Source: Azolla caroliniana (Eukaryota; Polypodiophyta). From it: a DNA stretch of 64,000 nucleotides. A program made the translations under genes and the position numbers. Below the pieces are notes generated by a model. The model was not told the DNA's origin. It searched no databases and worked only from the letters and a program-made list of their open reading frames with translations. The stretch lies in contig JBHGNT010000008.1 of NCBI GenBank assembly GCA_043228905.1, forward strand, positions 4,030,001 to 4,094,000, read 5' to 3'. This document shows positions 10,510-25,500 of the stretch, piece after piece (positions within the stretch are counted from its first letter, which is position 1; each line of letters starts with the position of its first letter).

Positions 10510-13500
10510 ATGGAGGCCCCTGATCTCGACGAGCTCGAATGGATGGCCCAGCAGGAAGGCCTCTTCCTCCAACAACAACAAGAAGAAGAGTACATGCTAG
10601 AACAAGCAGGGAAAGAGGAAGAAATCTGCCCTGAGGAATTCGAAGAATCAATTCGTCCACCTCGTCCAACAGGCTCGGTTGCACTAACCCTATTCCTCCT
10701 TCTCCTTCTCCTTCTTCTATATGTGTTTTGCCAATACTCTGCAAATTTTAAAATTCATCGGAAATATAAGCATATATCTCTAACTGATGCAGAGGTACCC
10801 TCAGATGGTGATCAGAGGAAACGGTCCTTATCACTTGACAGCGAAGAAAAAGAATGTAAGTAGGAATTCCTAGATATGTTTAGTTACACTTTTAATTGAA
10901 AAAAAAAGAAAAAGAAAACCAGAAACAAATGTAAGTCCTGTTAGCTCCATTGAATGTTGATTGATCTGCAGTGTCAATCCCATGGTTCTTTTTAACCCAT
11001 GTACATATCATGATGTAGTGTCTGCAAACAAACGTGGGCGGACAATTGATGTCGTACACGTGGACGAGAATGATTGGACCCTACCGGAAGCAGAATCGTG
11101 GTCACCACCCAATTCCAAGATCGATGCTGTCCATGCATTCTCAAATTCAGCTATGAAGCTACCTACGAGGAGATTGGCTGACATTGAGGGCAACTTCATG
11201 CCAATCACAAATCTTTCTGGTGATCGTGTGTATTCAAAGCTCACCATTGTTCCGAAGATAACAAAGAGTTTGCCATATAGGTCTTCCAATCAATCTCACC
11301 ACGGTAGGCAGTGCATATTAATATAACCATATTCTTTTCTTACCTATGTGCACTGATGTTTCGAAGGAGTTTCTCATCAGCCTAGTTGTTATTTCCACCT
11401 GTTTAATGTATCACTATGAACAAAAATAGTTTTGAACAGATGAAAGGTTTGCTTATTACAACCAAATGATGACAATTACTAGTTCAAGAATGAGGTGAGA
11501 AATATGTGCCAGAGAAGAATGACATTAAGGCCATTTCTAATAGCAGCAAAGAGGAGGGAATCAATGCTCCAACTCAATGAAAGGAGTGTCGTCAAGGCAG
11601 GCAATTCAAGATAATCAATTAAGCTAATCTAGTAGAGTATTCCAAGATATGTGCAAAAATATAAAGAGCTTTGTTGCTTGCTCGCTAGCGTCTCTTCACT
11701 TTTTTGCAAATGCATAGCTGCTTGCAATTAGCATCTCTTATGAATTCTCAGGTATTGGATATGTCGAATATGCTAATGATATGACAGTTGACTGACCAAT
11801 GTTGGAAGAGGCATAGATGCATTTTGCTTTGGAGGCTTGGCTGACTAAAATGCACATGATTCCAATGTTGTTATCTTCAAGGATCTTGTGTGATGCAACC
11901 GTAGTATGTACAATCTACTCTCTCATATGATGACAAATGGTGGAGGTAATTCAGATTGTTTGTGTTTTGAGGCTCCTCTCACCCTATATGTGCACTTTTC
12001 ATAGGAAGAATTCTTAGAGCCTTTATGGAGAGACTTGATGCAATTAGGGCTTGTTATATGGAACTTGTTTGTGTGGAAGCCTTTGATAGGAAATCCACAA
12101 GTTTCTGATGAATATGTTTACAGGTTGGAGAGAAAAGTTGTAGGAAATGGGCAAAATATATGTCAGGATGTCTTCTCTTGGCATTAGTTGATGGGATCAG
12201 TTTGACAATGACAGTCAATGAGTTTGAAGTCTGGGTTTTATCTTCTCTTACTATGTATCTATCCTTCACAGTTCCTATTTATTGCTACTCACTTCACATT
12301 TGGGTTGTTGTACATAGTGGTCCTTGGTGGAGCCTTTTGTTCTGGATCTTGATGTTTCACAATCTATTCAAGGACTCTTGGGAGTTCCATATACTTCCAT
12401 CAAACCTAACCTGAAGTACCATTAACACATTGGGCTTATTAGAGATGGAATTCTATCATACCAAGGGAAGATTCCATACCTGGTACGAAGTTCCATATCT
12501 AGGTCTGTAGATCTTGAAGTTCTATACCTGAGTGTTGTGACTTATTGATCTAGGCTGCCATCAAGTATGGTAGCAAGCACTGCTCTGGGCACATAAAAGA
12601 GGTGGAGATAGTCATCATGATCGAGAGGCCAATGAGAGTACTTCGTCTGCAATTTGCATCCTGTTTACTTCACAGATTTTATTCACTTTTCAAAAGACTC
12701 TGTTCACTAGGCCTTTCAATTGGTATGTGTTGTATGAGGTGGATTTTGTACCCGGTCAAATTTTAGGGTTCTACTTTATACCATGTGTTGGCCTGGAACA
12801 TCTTGTTAGTTTTTTTTTCCTCGTAGTCCTTTTTGGCTGCCATGGACATATTGATTTGACCGTCCTTTCCTTTCTTCCTTACTTTTCATTTGTTCTTGTT
12901 CCTGATTTATCTACACTCCTATGGATTTTAAATAAATTCCTTACATGCCATTAGTATATTACTAGTCTGGAATGATATTTCAAGTTTATTTGGGTTTGTT
13001 TGGTGAATGCAGGCCTTCTATCAGCACCTTTTAACGTCCTTGTTGAACAAGTTGAACAGGAAGCTTTAAGACAGGTATTTGAAGATCTGTATCAGGAACT
13101 AAAATTTCAAGTTCCTCCCCACTTATAGGAAACTAGAAAGATAAATTTATAATTCTACTGTGCAAGAGAAAAATGCTATCTGTCCTCAAGAAGCTCTTGT
13201 TTGAGGTATGCAAGGATTGGTTTTTGGTGTGGTGAGAAAACAGAGACCCTTATGTCTCAGGTTGGATGGTAGGTTTTGCTAGTCCATGAGCTGTCTTAAG
13301 AGCCTGGTGTGTGGCTCTAATAGCTTTATGAGGTGTGATTGCAGTCAGCTCAATGTGCTCTGAATATGCCACCATTGGTGGTACCTCAAATTCATGTGTC
13401 TAAGATGCCTGGTATGTGGTACAATAATGTTGCAAGGTATGAATGGGGTCAGTCTGATGTTTGGAATATACGTCACCAAATTTAGCACTCCTGTAGTTTG

Positions 13501-16500
13501 TGAAGATTCTTGATGCACTAGGTTTTATGCTATCAAGAAGTTCTGATCTTAAGGCTATCCAACCAATGTGCACATTTTGTTCCAGGCGTGCAGGATTGCA
13601 GAAGACAAGAATCTAGTTGAAGATAATATGGTGGATTCACCAAGACACGAACAACTTTGGGTTGAAAAATATGCTCCCAAGTCTTTCACTGAACTATTGA
13701 GTGATGAACAAACAAACAGGGAGGTAATGAGTCAATACAAGCAAACTCACCTGGGATCTTTCTGTTGAATGGATGCCATATGACATTTGTTGTTTTGAAA
13801 AGGTCTTGCGATGGCTGAAGCAATGGGACAAGTGTGTATTTGGGGGGGAAAAGACATCAACGTCCCTAAATGTATTTGCAGCTCTAAAACGACATGCACC
13901 AACATACCATGGTAAACTGATGCACCGAGAAAATATGTCAGGTAGTAATCGGATTGTATCAGAATATGATCCGAAAGGCAGTGTTGGAGTTGCTCAAAGT
14001 TCAAACCACTCGTCAGACTCTCCTAACCCCACTATACCTATGAAGAGTCATCTAGAACAATTAGAAACAAATTTAGACCGACCAAAAGAGAAGGTATTAT
14101 TACTTGCTAATCTTGTTAGCTTTCATTTTCTGTATTGGTTAATTCAAAGTTATTGTGTGATTATTATGAAATATTCTTTGATCATCCATGTTTCTGAGGC
14201 ATGCATTACATGTGCATACGGTATACCTGTACTTCTAAACAATGTATCTTGCCCTCTTCAGATTCTTCTTCTATGTGGACCCCCTGGTCTTGGTAAAACA
14301 ACTCTTGCACATGTGGCTGCTAAACATTGTGGATACCGAGTTGTTGAGGTATGTACAAATCTCCCGCAGTATTGAAAATATGCCATTTCCGCTCCCCGGC
14401 ATTCTGTTCATGTAATGATGTCAGAAAGTATGACCAGTTTCATGGACTCAATAGCCACCATGATTCAACTAGACAATAGATTTTTGAAGATAGATTAAAA
14501 ATAGTCAAAAGAGCAATGTTTCTTCCTTTTATATCATCTTGTTTCGGTACCTTGCTTATGCCCGATGCATGTGTTCAGAATGTATTCACTTTAGGAATCA
14601 GTCTGTGGTAAGGCTGACAGAATCATATTGCAATGTAAACCACCACATGATTCCACTCATTTGATTTTAGTCAAAGCTTATATTTTTTGCATGTATTATG
14701 AATGTGTCTATCCATAGGATCCTAATTACGATTATACTTGGGCAATAATATTCTAGGCCTCCTACAAGAAGATTTATACCTACTGGAATGGATGAGTGTT
14801 ATTTTATAGAGAAGAATTACAACCTTAAAGATGAGCTTTGGGGAGGGTTAGATTTTATATTGTGGGTGATATTATCATGCTTATGCATAGAACTTGCCAC
14901 TAGTGATAACACAATGTTGGATGAGATGAGCAGCAAACAGCTGATGGGTTTTTCGTAACCCAGGGTATGCTGGTTGCATCACCACATTAATCCATCTGGA
15001 GATTCATGATTGATTGGTCAACCAAAAGAATTTCAGATAGCAAGCTCACTTTATGAGAGCTTGCATTGTCATCATGTTACATTTCGATGCCATGGTAGTT
15101 GTGAGTCCTAAGACACTTCGAATAATGAGCATGCCTGAAATAAGTTTCTCAATATATTCATGTATAATCTTTTAAGAATCTCTTTTTTTGAGAGACAAGG
15201 GCAATATTTATAGATCAATGCAAGTGATGATCGAGTTGCCACAACTCTGCAAGCCAAAATCTTGGACGCAATTCAAATGAAATCTCTTATGGGCGACATG
15301 AGACCTAACTGTGTGGTAAGTTTAGTTTTCTTGTGAGGAGTACATAACTCTGCCTTGATTTTAATGTGCCATCTTGATTCATGCAGATAATTGATGAAAT
15401 TGATGGAGCACTTGGAGGTGTTGATGGTAAAAGTGCAATTGATGCTCTTTTGAAAATAGTATGTTACAGTTTTGGATTTTTGATGTTTTCTTGACATGTT
15501 TCTACTCCTGTTGCAAATTATAAACATCACCATACAAATATTTAATTGGCTTCAGGCTTATTCGGATATCAAAGGGAAGGAGAATATAGTAGAGGATGGA
15601 CAAGTTAGGAAGGTTTCCAAGAAAAGAGGCTCTTCGGATAGGTTGTCAAGACCTGTGAGTATATGATATCATCAGATTCTTTTCAGGCAATAACAATTTA
15701 AGTATGCTCATTATTTTTTCTGAACTTTTACGGAATATAATGTGATGTAACAGGTTATTTGCATCTGCAATGATCTTTATGCACCAGCATTGAGGCAGCT
15801 GAGACAAATGGCCAAGTATACATTATTTCTATACTGCAACTTATAGTGAGTCTTTGCACTCCATACTTGCAGAATTCCCCGAGTATTGATTAATGCTCTT
15901 CTATTAATTGCAGAGTGCATGTTTTTGTTCAACCAAGTGCTAATCGAGTAGTTACAAGGTATATATGCAATTAAATGTGAATTTCAATAGCATTAGCATG
16001 TTTCGCTATCAATAAATACATATTTAATACAAGTTTTTTCACCAGGCTGAAGTATATCTGCAACTTAGAGAGTTATAAGGTCAATGCTCGTGCTCTTACT
16101 GTCCTAGCCGAACACACAGGTTTTATTGAAATGTGAGATTTATTAGAAACTGGAACATACATATTTCGTTTTAATCAAGAATCTGTTCTATGAACAGAGT
16201 GTGATATTCGCTCATGTTTGAACACTCTTCAGTTCCTTAAGAGGAAGCAAGAACCACTAAACATGGTATTCACAATTTCTGTTTGTGTTGAATCTTCAAT
16301 ATAGTAACATTGAAACACGTATTTTTATTTTGACATTATGAATTTTAATCAAAGGTTGATGTTGCTTCTCAAGTAGTCGGACGGAAGGATATGACTAGCA
16401 GTGCTTTTGATGTTTGGGGGGAGGTACTTTCTAATGAGCAATATCTAGTTTTCATGATGTATGAACTAGTGACTCTAGTTGATGTTTTTGGAAGATCCTT

Positions 16501-19500
16501 TACATAGCCATGTGGTAAACAAGTGAAACTAAAGTATACTTTGCAAAGGTATACTGTATTATAAAATATAGAATCAACATTTTTGGTTGAATTTTATTTA
16601 GTTATGTAAATGAATGTCCTTTTTTATCTCAAGAACAAGAATTTATTTCACGAGTCAAAGCCATTAGAGTTTGTATTTATAAGTTTCTTTTTGCACCTTT
16701 ACAAGAAAATTCTAGCAAATCAGTTCCAGAACGATGGCAATGATCAGGAAATATCACTTGTTCAACTCATCTTCGATGAATTAATTTTAACAATCTATTT
16801 ATTCTATTTGTGAGATTATATTTGAAGAGTAAAGAGTACAACTTGAAACTAATTTGGTATTTTTTGTGAACAGATGCAAATTCTAACTAATTTCAGCTGC
16901 TATAAGTTTTTTTGTGATTAATTTAACAAAGTTGTTTTTGTTAGAAATATTGAGAATAAACTAGATAAGCATATAGAAGTACACTCACAGAGATGTATGT
17001 GTTAATACAAACTTCCTATTACATATGTGCGTAGTAATGGTAGTCCTCCTGTCCGATCACACCTTAGAGCTTAGATGGGATCTGGACTAGTGGACTACAG
17101 AGTTAGCTGACACAGATAATAGTCACAACAGCTGTGCAAGAGAAAGAGGGTGGATGTTTATATTCTGTGTTTGGTCTTATTGTCACATTAAATGTGCAAT
17201 TCAGTTGATAGTAGTGGCCATATTCCTTTTCTGTCAACTGACTTGTCATTTAATATGATCTAGCTCCCTAGATACTGTTGGGATTTCGGTCCCTCCGGAT
17301 GGGATGTCCGGAGATGAATGACGGCAAGCCCGGTTGCGGTTACGGAACCGGAGCATGAAGAGTACCCAGCATGAAGCATGATGAAGACCCCGGCTACGGA
17401 GCCGGATGATGAAGACCTCGGCTACGGAGCCGGATGATGAAGACCCCGGCTACGGAGCCGGATGATGAAGGTACCCGGAGAGAGATCCGGATGCGGGGAC
17501 ATATTTGTGAATATGTTTGCCAAGGGCCCTTGAGGCTATAGTTGTAAATATCCCGAAAGTCATATGTGTATAAATATGACTTAGGGCAAACTGTTTTAGT
17601 GTTGTTGCTCATCTTTCTGTTTTCCACTTAGAGGGAGCGAAGTTAGAGCAGCCGTGAGGGAGAGAGAAAGGAAGAGGTCGACGCCTCTGTGTAATACCGC
17701 CGCCTGTGGCGAGGACAGCGAGCTCAAGGTCGTCGCCTTGCAGCTCGCCATTGTATATTTCTCTGTGCATAGTTTTGGTTCGGAGTCTTGTACTCCCGTG
17801 GTTTTTCCCGTACAGGGTTTTCCACGTTAAATCGCGTGTCCACTCACTTATTTTTGCATTTCCCATTTTCTGCAACAACGATTCGTGTGTTTCCTTGGTT
17901 GTGGCTGAGAAGTGAAGTTTGGAAAGTGTCGATTATTTCCATCAATTTGGTATCAGAGCGAGTTGCTGCAGAAAATGGAAGGCGGCGGCAGCGGGCAGCC
18001 GGGGATGATGGTGCTGAATGCGCAGAATTACGCCGACTGGAAGATCAAGATGGAGGATCTTCTGATTGTTCGGGACCTGTACGAACCGATTGACAGGTCG
18101 GAAATACCGAAGGGGGTACTTGAGTCGGAATGGAGGCTTCTGAACCGGAAAGCCGTTGCAACCATTCGGCAATACGTCGACGTGAGCGTTCTACAACATG
18201 TGGCGAACGACACCAACGCATATGAGATGTGGCGGAAGCTGTCGGGCCTCTACGAGAGGAAGAATGCGTTGAACCAGACCTCCCTGATGAGGAAGATAGT
18301 GAACCTCAAGTACCGGGACGGCGAGAGTATGGTGGAACACGTAAGCACGTTCATGGGATTCGTGAACCAGCTTGCGGCGATCAAGTTCCCGCTGGAGGAT
18401 GCAATGCAAGCCATCATTCTGATGTGTACATTGCCGGAAAGCTGGGAGAACTTGGTGGTGACTCTCAGCACCTCCTGCACCGAAGATAACTTGTCCCTAC
18501 AAACGGTAAAGACAAGTAGCTTGAACGAAGAAGCGCGTCGGAGAGATAAAGAACCGGCCTCCGATCCGAAGATGCTGCTTGCCGAATCGGATCGGGGAAG
18601 ACAACGGAACCGGAGTCCGCAAAGACGGGAGAAGTCGGGGACCCGTTCACAGTCAAGAGGAAGGCCCACATGCTTCCACTGTGGGAAGCCGGGGCACTTC
18701 CGAAAGAATTGTCGGTATTACCGAAAAGACAACGGAGTCGACGACACCGATTCGAAGAAGTCACCGGAGCGAAACGGTGCATACCGGGGAGCCACGGACT
18801 GGAGAGGTCCGGATCGGCGAGGGCAGGACCGGAAAGGAACGACGGCACTCGCGGCAAGTGAAGAGGAGATCATGCTCATCACCGAAGAAGGTGAACTAAA
18901 CATTGCCGGCGATGAGATTACCTGGGTGGTCGATTCCGGAGCGTCGTTCCACCTGACCCCGGAAAGAAGATACTTCTCATCCTACACAGCCGGTGAGCAT
19001 GGCTGTGTTCGGATGGGAAATGAAGGTACGTGCCGGATTGCCGGCATAGGAGACGTGTGGTTGACAACCTCGACCGGATGCAAAATGCTGCTGAAGGATG
19101 TCCGACACGTTCCGGAGGTTCGATTGAACCTGATTTCGGCCGGGAGGCTAGACGATGAAGGCTACACGGGTAGCATCCGGAACGGTGTAATGAAGTTCAG
19201 CAAGGGGAGCCTGATAGTGGCTCGGGCCCGGAAAGTCAACACACTGTACCTTATGAACGCCTGGTTGTGTCCGGAAGAGTTGAACGTGGCAGCCGACACT
19301 GCCGGTGAGCTGTGGCACAAGAGACTGTGCCACATGAGTGAGAAGGGGATGAAGAGGCTTGCAGATGACAACCTTATTCCAGTGAAGCATGTGCACCTGG
19401 AGAAGTGCACCGATTGCCTGGCCGGTAAGCAGAACCGAACCTCCTTCCACTCAAGGCCACCGACGAGACGTAGCGCACCCTTGGAGTTGGTGCACACTGA

Positions 19501-22500
19501 CGTGTGTCAGGTAGAAACGAAGTCACATGGCGGAGCCCAGTACTTCGTAACATTCATAGATGACCACAGCCGGAAGCTGTGGACGGCACCGCTGAAGACA
19601 AAGGACCAAGTATTGTCCGTCTTCAAAGAACTCCACGCGAGAGTGGAAAGGGAATCCGGCAAGAAGCTGAAAGCGATACGAGTGGATAACGGAGGGGAAT
19701 ACCGGGGGCAGTTCGCGGAGTACTGTCGCTCGAAGGGAATCCGGCTCGAGTTTACTGTGCCGAAGACGCCGGAACTGAACGGGCTGGCCGAGAGGATGAA
19801 CCGGACCATAATGGAGAGGGTCCGGAGTATGCTAGCACATGCGAAATTACCCAAGGGATTTTGGGCTGAGGCTATGTCGACGGCGACATATGTGATAAAT
19901 AGATCACCCTCGGTACCCCTGGATGGAGACACGCCACAGAGAGTGTGGACCGGTAAGGAAGTGTCCTACCGGCATCTGAAGGTGTTCGGGTGTCTCGCAT
20001 ACGTGCATGTGGCAAAGGACCGGAGAGGAAAGCTAGATCCAAAGACCCGGCCATGCATATTCCTTGGTTACGGCGATGACGAGTTCGGCTACCGAGTATG
20101 GGACCCGGTCGACAAAAAGATATTCCGGAGTCGTGATATCATCTTCATGGAGGACAAGACACTCGCCGACTGGGAGTCGGAGAAGAAGATGAAGAGCTCC
20201 AAGTCGACCGGTGAGGATAAACTCTACGAGGAGCAGTCCCGACCGGCAAGGGACCGGTTAACACTCGAAGATCCGGCCGAAGACGGTGAAGAAACAGAAC
20301 CGGCCGAAGAAGATGAAAATGATACCGGAACCGGCCCCGATCCCGAAATGGATTCGGATGAAGAAGAATCGGAAGAACCGGTTACCGAAGCTCCGGAACG
20401 GAGATATCCTCTAAGAGAGAGAAGGGCTCCCCGGAGATTTTCGGAACCAGAGCACGTGCTGCTAACCGACGAGGGGGAGCCGGAGAGCTTTGAAGAAGCG
20501 AAGCATGACACCCATAGCCGCAGGTGGTTAAGTGCCATGCAGGAGGAGATGGATTCCCTGCATGAGAACCACACATATGAACTTGTGGAGTTGCCGAAAG
20601 GAAAACGGGCACTCCGTAACAAGTGGGTGTTCAAGCTGAAACTGGGAGATGCCGGAAACCCCCCGAGATACAAAGCCAGGATCGTGGTGAAGGGGTTTCA
20701 GCAGAAGAAGGGCGTCGACTTCGACGAGATATTTGCCCCGGTAGTGAAGATGACCTCCATCCGGACGGTGCTGAGCATAGCGGCAAGCATGGACCTCGAG
20801 GTAGAACAGATGGACGTGAAGACGGCATTCCTTCACGGTGACCTCGAAGAAGAGATCTACATGCAGCAACCGGAAGGATTCGAGAAGAAAGGGAAGGAGC
20901 ACCTGGTATGCCGGTTGAAGAAGAGCCTTTACGGTCTGAAGCAGGCTCCCCGGCAATGGTACCGGAAGTTCGACTCCTTCATGACAGACGAAGGGTACCA
21001 CAAAACGCAGTCCGATCACTGCGTGTTTGTGAAGAAGTTCGAAGGAGGAGACTTTCTAATACTCCTCCTGTACGTGGACGACATGTTGATCGTCGGACGA
21101 GACCAGGTCAAGATACGGATGCTGAAGAAGGCTCTTCACCGAACCTTCTCAATGAAAGACCTGGGTCCGGCGAGGCAAATACTAGGGATGCACATCATCC
21201 GGGACCGGAAGAAGAAGCAGTTGTGGCTGTCACAGGAGAAGTACGTGACAAAGGTGCTTCATCGGTTCAACATGTCGGAAGCAAGACCGGTCGGGTCAAC
21301 ACTCCCGGCAAACTGCAAGCTGTCCAGCAAGCAAAGCCCCAAGACAAAGGCTGAGAAGGAGGACATGTTGAAAGTACCATATGCCTCTGCCGTCGGAAGC
21401 TTGATGTACGCAATGGTGTGTACAAGACCGGACATAGGATATGCAGTCGGAGTGGTGAGCCGGTACATGAGCAATCCCGGCAAGGAGCACTGGAACGCGG
21501 TCAAGTGGATACTCCGATACCTGAAGGGCACGGCAAACGTGTGCCTCCGATTCGGCTCCGGTAAGCCCGAACTCGACGGCTTTACCGATTCGGATATGTC
21601 GGCTGATGCAGATACCAGCCGGTCCACATCCGGGTATGTGATGACGTATGCAGGGGGAGCTGTCTCGTGGCAGTCGAGGCTACAGAAGACGGTTGCACTG
21701 TCAACCACGGAGGCGGAGTACATGGCGGTTGTTGAAGCCGGCAAGGAAATAATATGGATGAAGGACTTCATTAGAGAGCTCGGTATCCGGCAGGAGGAGT
21801 ACCGGCTCTACTGCGATAGTCAGAGTGCCATCCACCTTGCGAAGAACGCTGCCTACCATTCCCGGACGAAACACATCCAGCGTAGATACCACTGGATCCG
21901 GGAAAGGATAGAAGACAAGGAGTTCGTGCTGACGAAGATCCACACGGACGAGAACGGGTCGGATATGCTGACCAAGGTGCTCACACCCGACAAGCTGGAA
22001 GCATGCCGGAAGAGGATCGGATTGGGGAGACATCCCATGCCGAAGTGAAGGGGGAGTTTGTTGGGATTTCGGTCCCTCCGGATGGGATGTCCGGAGATGA
22101 ATGACGGCAAGCCCGGTTGCGGTTACGGAACCGGAGCATGAAGAGTACCCAGCATGAAGCATGATGAAGACCCCGGCTACGGAGCCGGATGATGAAGGTA
22201 CCCGGAGAGAGATCCGGATGCGGGGACATATTTGTGAATATGTTTGCCAAGGGCCCTTGAGGCTATAGTTGTAAATATCCCGAAAGTCATATGTGTATAA
22301 ATATGACTTAGGGCAAACTGTTTTAGTGTTGCTGCTCATCTTTCTGTTTTCCACTTAGAGGGAGCGAAGTGAGAGCAGCCGTGAGGGAGAGAGAAAGGAA
22401 GAGGTCGACGCCTCTGTGTAATACCGCCGCCTGTGGCGAGGACAGCGAGCTCAAGGTCGTCGCCTTGCAGCTCGCCATTGTATATTTCTCTGTGCATAGT

Positions 22501-25500
22501 TTTGGTTCGGAGTCTTGTACTCCCGTGGTTTTTCCCGTACAGGGTTTTCCACGTTAAATCGCGTGTCCACTCACTTATTTTTGCATTTCCCATTTTCTGC
22601 AACAACGATTCGTGTGTTTCCTTGGTTGTGGCTGAGAAGTGAAGTTTGGAAAGTGTCGATTATTTCCATCAGATACATGCTAGTGCTAGATAGTAATCTT
22701 AAAGTCAATGGCACATACTTCAAGAATAAGTAAATATTAACCTTCTAACAGAGAATATTCTTCTAGTTGACTTGACCTGTCAATCCCATTAGCCTACATC
22801 CCTCTTTACTAAATACATTGTCCTACACATCTACGGTTTCGCACATTGACACGTCATCGAGTGATATGCTTGTGGGGATAAACTGATGACTTGGGGGTGA
22901 CCATTGACTATATCTAACAGTTTTCAGTGATTATATAGTATAATTGTTGGCAAATTATCATTATTGATTCATGTAGAACAAATCTATCGGTAAACATGAT
23001 GCTCTTCTTTGAACTTGAATCTGATATGTTAAGCTGTGAAAGGGTTTCTGATAAGTATGTGTGATGTAACTATATGAAACCAACAGTGTTAATCTGTATT
23101 TCTAATGGTATAAATTTTCATTAGCATGCGCTCGAGTGTATGGACCGTATGATTGAAGTTGCTTGTGTTAAGAAATCTGAGGTTTTCTTGAAGATTTACA
23201 TGCTTAATTTATTATAGGTTCTTCAAAAGCGTCGGTCAAAAAGCAAAACTACTGCAAGAATACCAGTTTCATCATCGGAAAGCAGCCAGGAAGGGCAGAA
23301 GGAGTTTCTTCGTCTTTATGAGTTACTAGCAAACCAGTGAGTGTTCTTTAAGTTTAATTATTTAATCATCCTTGTTTAGTGCAAGAAGAAACGACAATTG
23401 TCTCACATTACAGGATTGTAACTGTAGTAGTGAATTTGAGCTCATAAATGATGGTATTCATGAGAATTTACTGCATCTCCGGTATCATGACAGTTCATTT
23501 GAGAAGACTGTGAGTAATACCACTATTTTTATTCTTACTCTACTAACTCTCATGGGCATCTGGATATGATTACTGTGTCGGAAATTATAACGTTAAAATT
23601 AGGTTTTCTGACAGGTAAAGTGTTTAGACTTACTTGGGGACTCAGAAATCATAAGACATGTAGCTTTCCGCCGTCAATTGTTTGCATTAGATGGTAATAC
23701 GATATACTAAAATTGGGAATATTTTAAACACGCAAGATTGTGAACACAATATTGTAAATCTGACTAAGTCCGTACGTAGTTTATCAGCCAACGTTTTCAA
23801 TATTGATACGGCGGCTGATAGCGCAACCTGAGAAGCCACATATTGAGTGGCCGAGAACTACACAAAGGTGATAACCTGTCTACTTGATATGTGGAAATAT
23901 TTCAGATTGCATACATTTGACTCTTTATGGATATCTTGCAGATTCAGAGTGGACTATGGTGCCAAAAAAGAACTATTGAGGTCTTGGATGATGAGTATGC
24001 AACCATCAACACATTCCAATTTCACAATTGGATGTCTTGCGTGGGATTTAGTATCTCCGCTACTCTATATATTATCACCTCAGAAATTAAGACCTGTATG
24101 GGGATATGCTTAAAAACATAATCGATTGATTATTTGTGATGTTGCCTCTTCATCTGTAAAAGGACAATGGCGTATGTGCTATGTGCAGGTAGCACCTCAG
24201 CTTTTGTCAAAATCTGAGAAAGAGGAAATGAATCAGCTGGTAGACACCATGATAAGCTATGGTATCAATTATAAAATTCCTAAGCCTAGCTTTTCATCTG
24301 ATGGTTTTATGGAATCTCATGGACCTGTTTTTGATCCTCCAATTCACAAGATAATACAATTCAAGGTATGAAACTTCATTATACAAATGCACTTGTAATG
24401 GTTTCCCATAAAGGAAACTACATGCATTCATAATGATTGTTTAACAGGACCACAGGCCAGGATATCACTTGATCTCATTAACTCTACGTCAAGTTCTGAG
24501 TCATGAGGTGAGTAATATATTTATACTGCTCGATTCATTTTGCAGCATTCTTTACCGTAGGGTAAGCAAGAGAGATGTGTATTGGATCTGCTAGATTCAC
24601 TTATTAGGCAAGAACATTGGGTACATAGGGAAACCATACTTGCATAGGGAAATTTTCTTTTATAGTAATGATAAAAATCTCCTGAAGAAGTATTTAATCA
24701 TAGGACATCAGATTCAAATCTTAAGTTTTTGCCAAGTGCTTCATGCATGGCTATGCTTAAAACACTGGCTATATATGTAGATTCTATAGAATAAATCGGA
24801 GTCACTCTTAAATATCAGTCTGAATCGACCAGTGTAGCAAGCAGTCAGTGTCAAAGTCAGAGAAAAGGGCAGCATTTAATATCCCCAACTACAATCATAA
24901 CAGAAAGTCATACATGCTTTCTTATGCCAGTGCAATAGATCTTAGAGCTTAGATTGTGCACTGTAGTGTCATTTCTTGAATTCTGAAGCTCTTGAGCATC
25001 TCGATTGCCAATTAGAGATTCTCTGACCTCTATATCCGTTTCTTTTCAATACAGATTTTATCGGATGTTCAAGTTTTGTGCTCAGATTTGAGGCATGTCT
25101 GTTGTTTCTTTGAATTGTTCACTGGGAATTTGATCTAACTCATAGTACTATCCATAAACCGTGTTTCTCACCAGAACCTTCCCCAATGGGGACTAATCTT
25201 TGTTTTCCTCATCCTCTTCATTTTGAGTCATTCAGGAACTTTACCTTCCAAAAGTGACTTCTCCACTTGCAACCTCTACATGTTTGCTCATGCATGCCTC
25301 CATGTTGTACAGATGTTAACTATTTATCTTTTTTATGAACTTTTGCAAGTTTTCCATGTGAAAAGTATCGAGTAGGTTCTAGAATACCTATGAATTCCAC
25401 CCAAACTTACCTCTTTCAGAGACCACTTTGTTATGAGCATACACAAGCTTGAGGACACACAGTTGAATAGCTATGGGCTGGACATATGGTTATAGAAAGG

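Larger units (their letters stand above)
17276..22671 (+). mobile_element. Complete Ty1/copia LTR retrotransposon in CTF18 intron
   Basis: Full-length element of 5396 bp, same orientation as CTF18, flanked by a 5-bp target duplication GATAC (17271-17275 and 22672-22676). It has LTRs 17276-17944 and 22059-22671 (TGTTGGG...CCATCA), a tRNA-iMet primer-binding site, one uninterrupted gag-pol frame and a polypurine tract. It is markedly richer in G+C than the surrounding intron. Very similar LTRs, target duplication and intact coding frame point to recent insertion. Confidence 0.97.

Noticed and set aside
10678-10794. CTF18 exon 1 reading straight into a Leu-rich, membrane-like segment
   Set aside because: CTF18 is a soluble nuclear protein; the segment is T/C-rich like an intron and a GT...AG pair removes it in phase.
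11740-12100. A reverse-transcriptase-like YANDM word in a CTF18 intron (about 11765)
   Set aside because: The surrounding translation has no other RT block and soon meets stops, so a coincidence cannot be excluded.
18028-21771. Long antisense frames within the copia coding region, such as 20673-20224
   Set aside because: They are shadows of the GC-rich gag-pol frame on the other strand; composition alone keeps them open.
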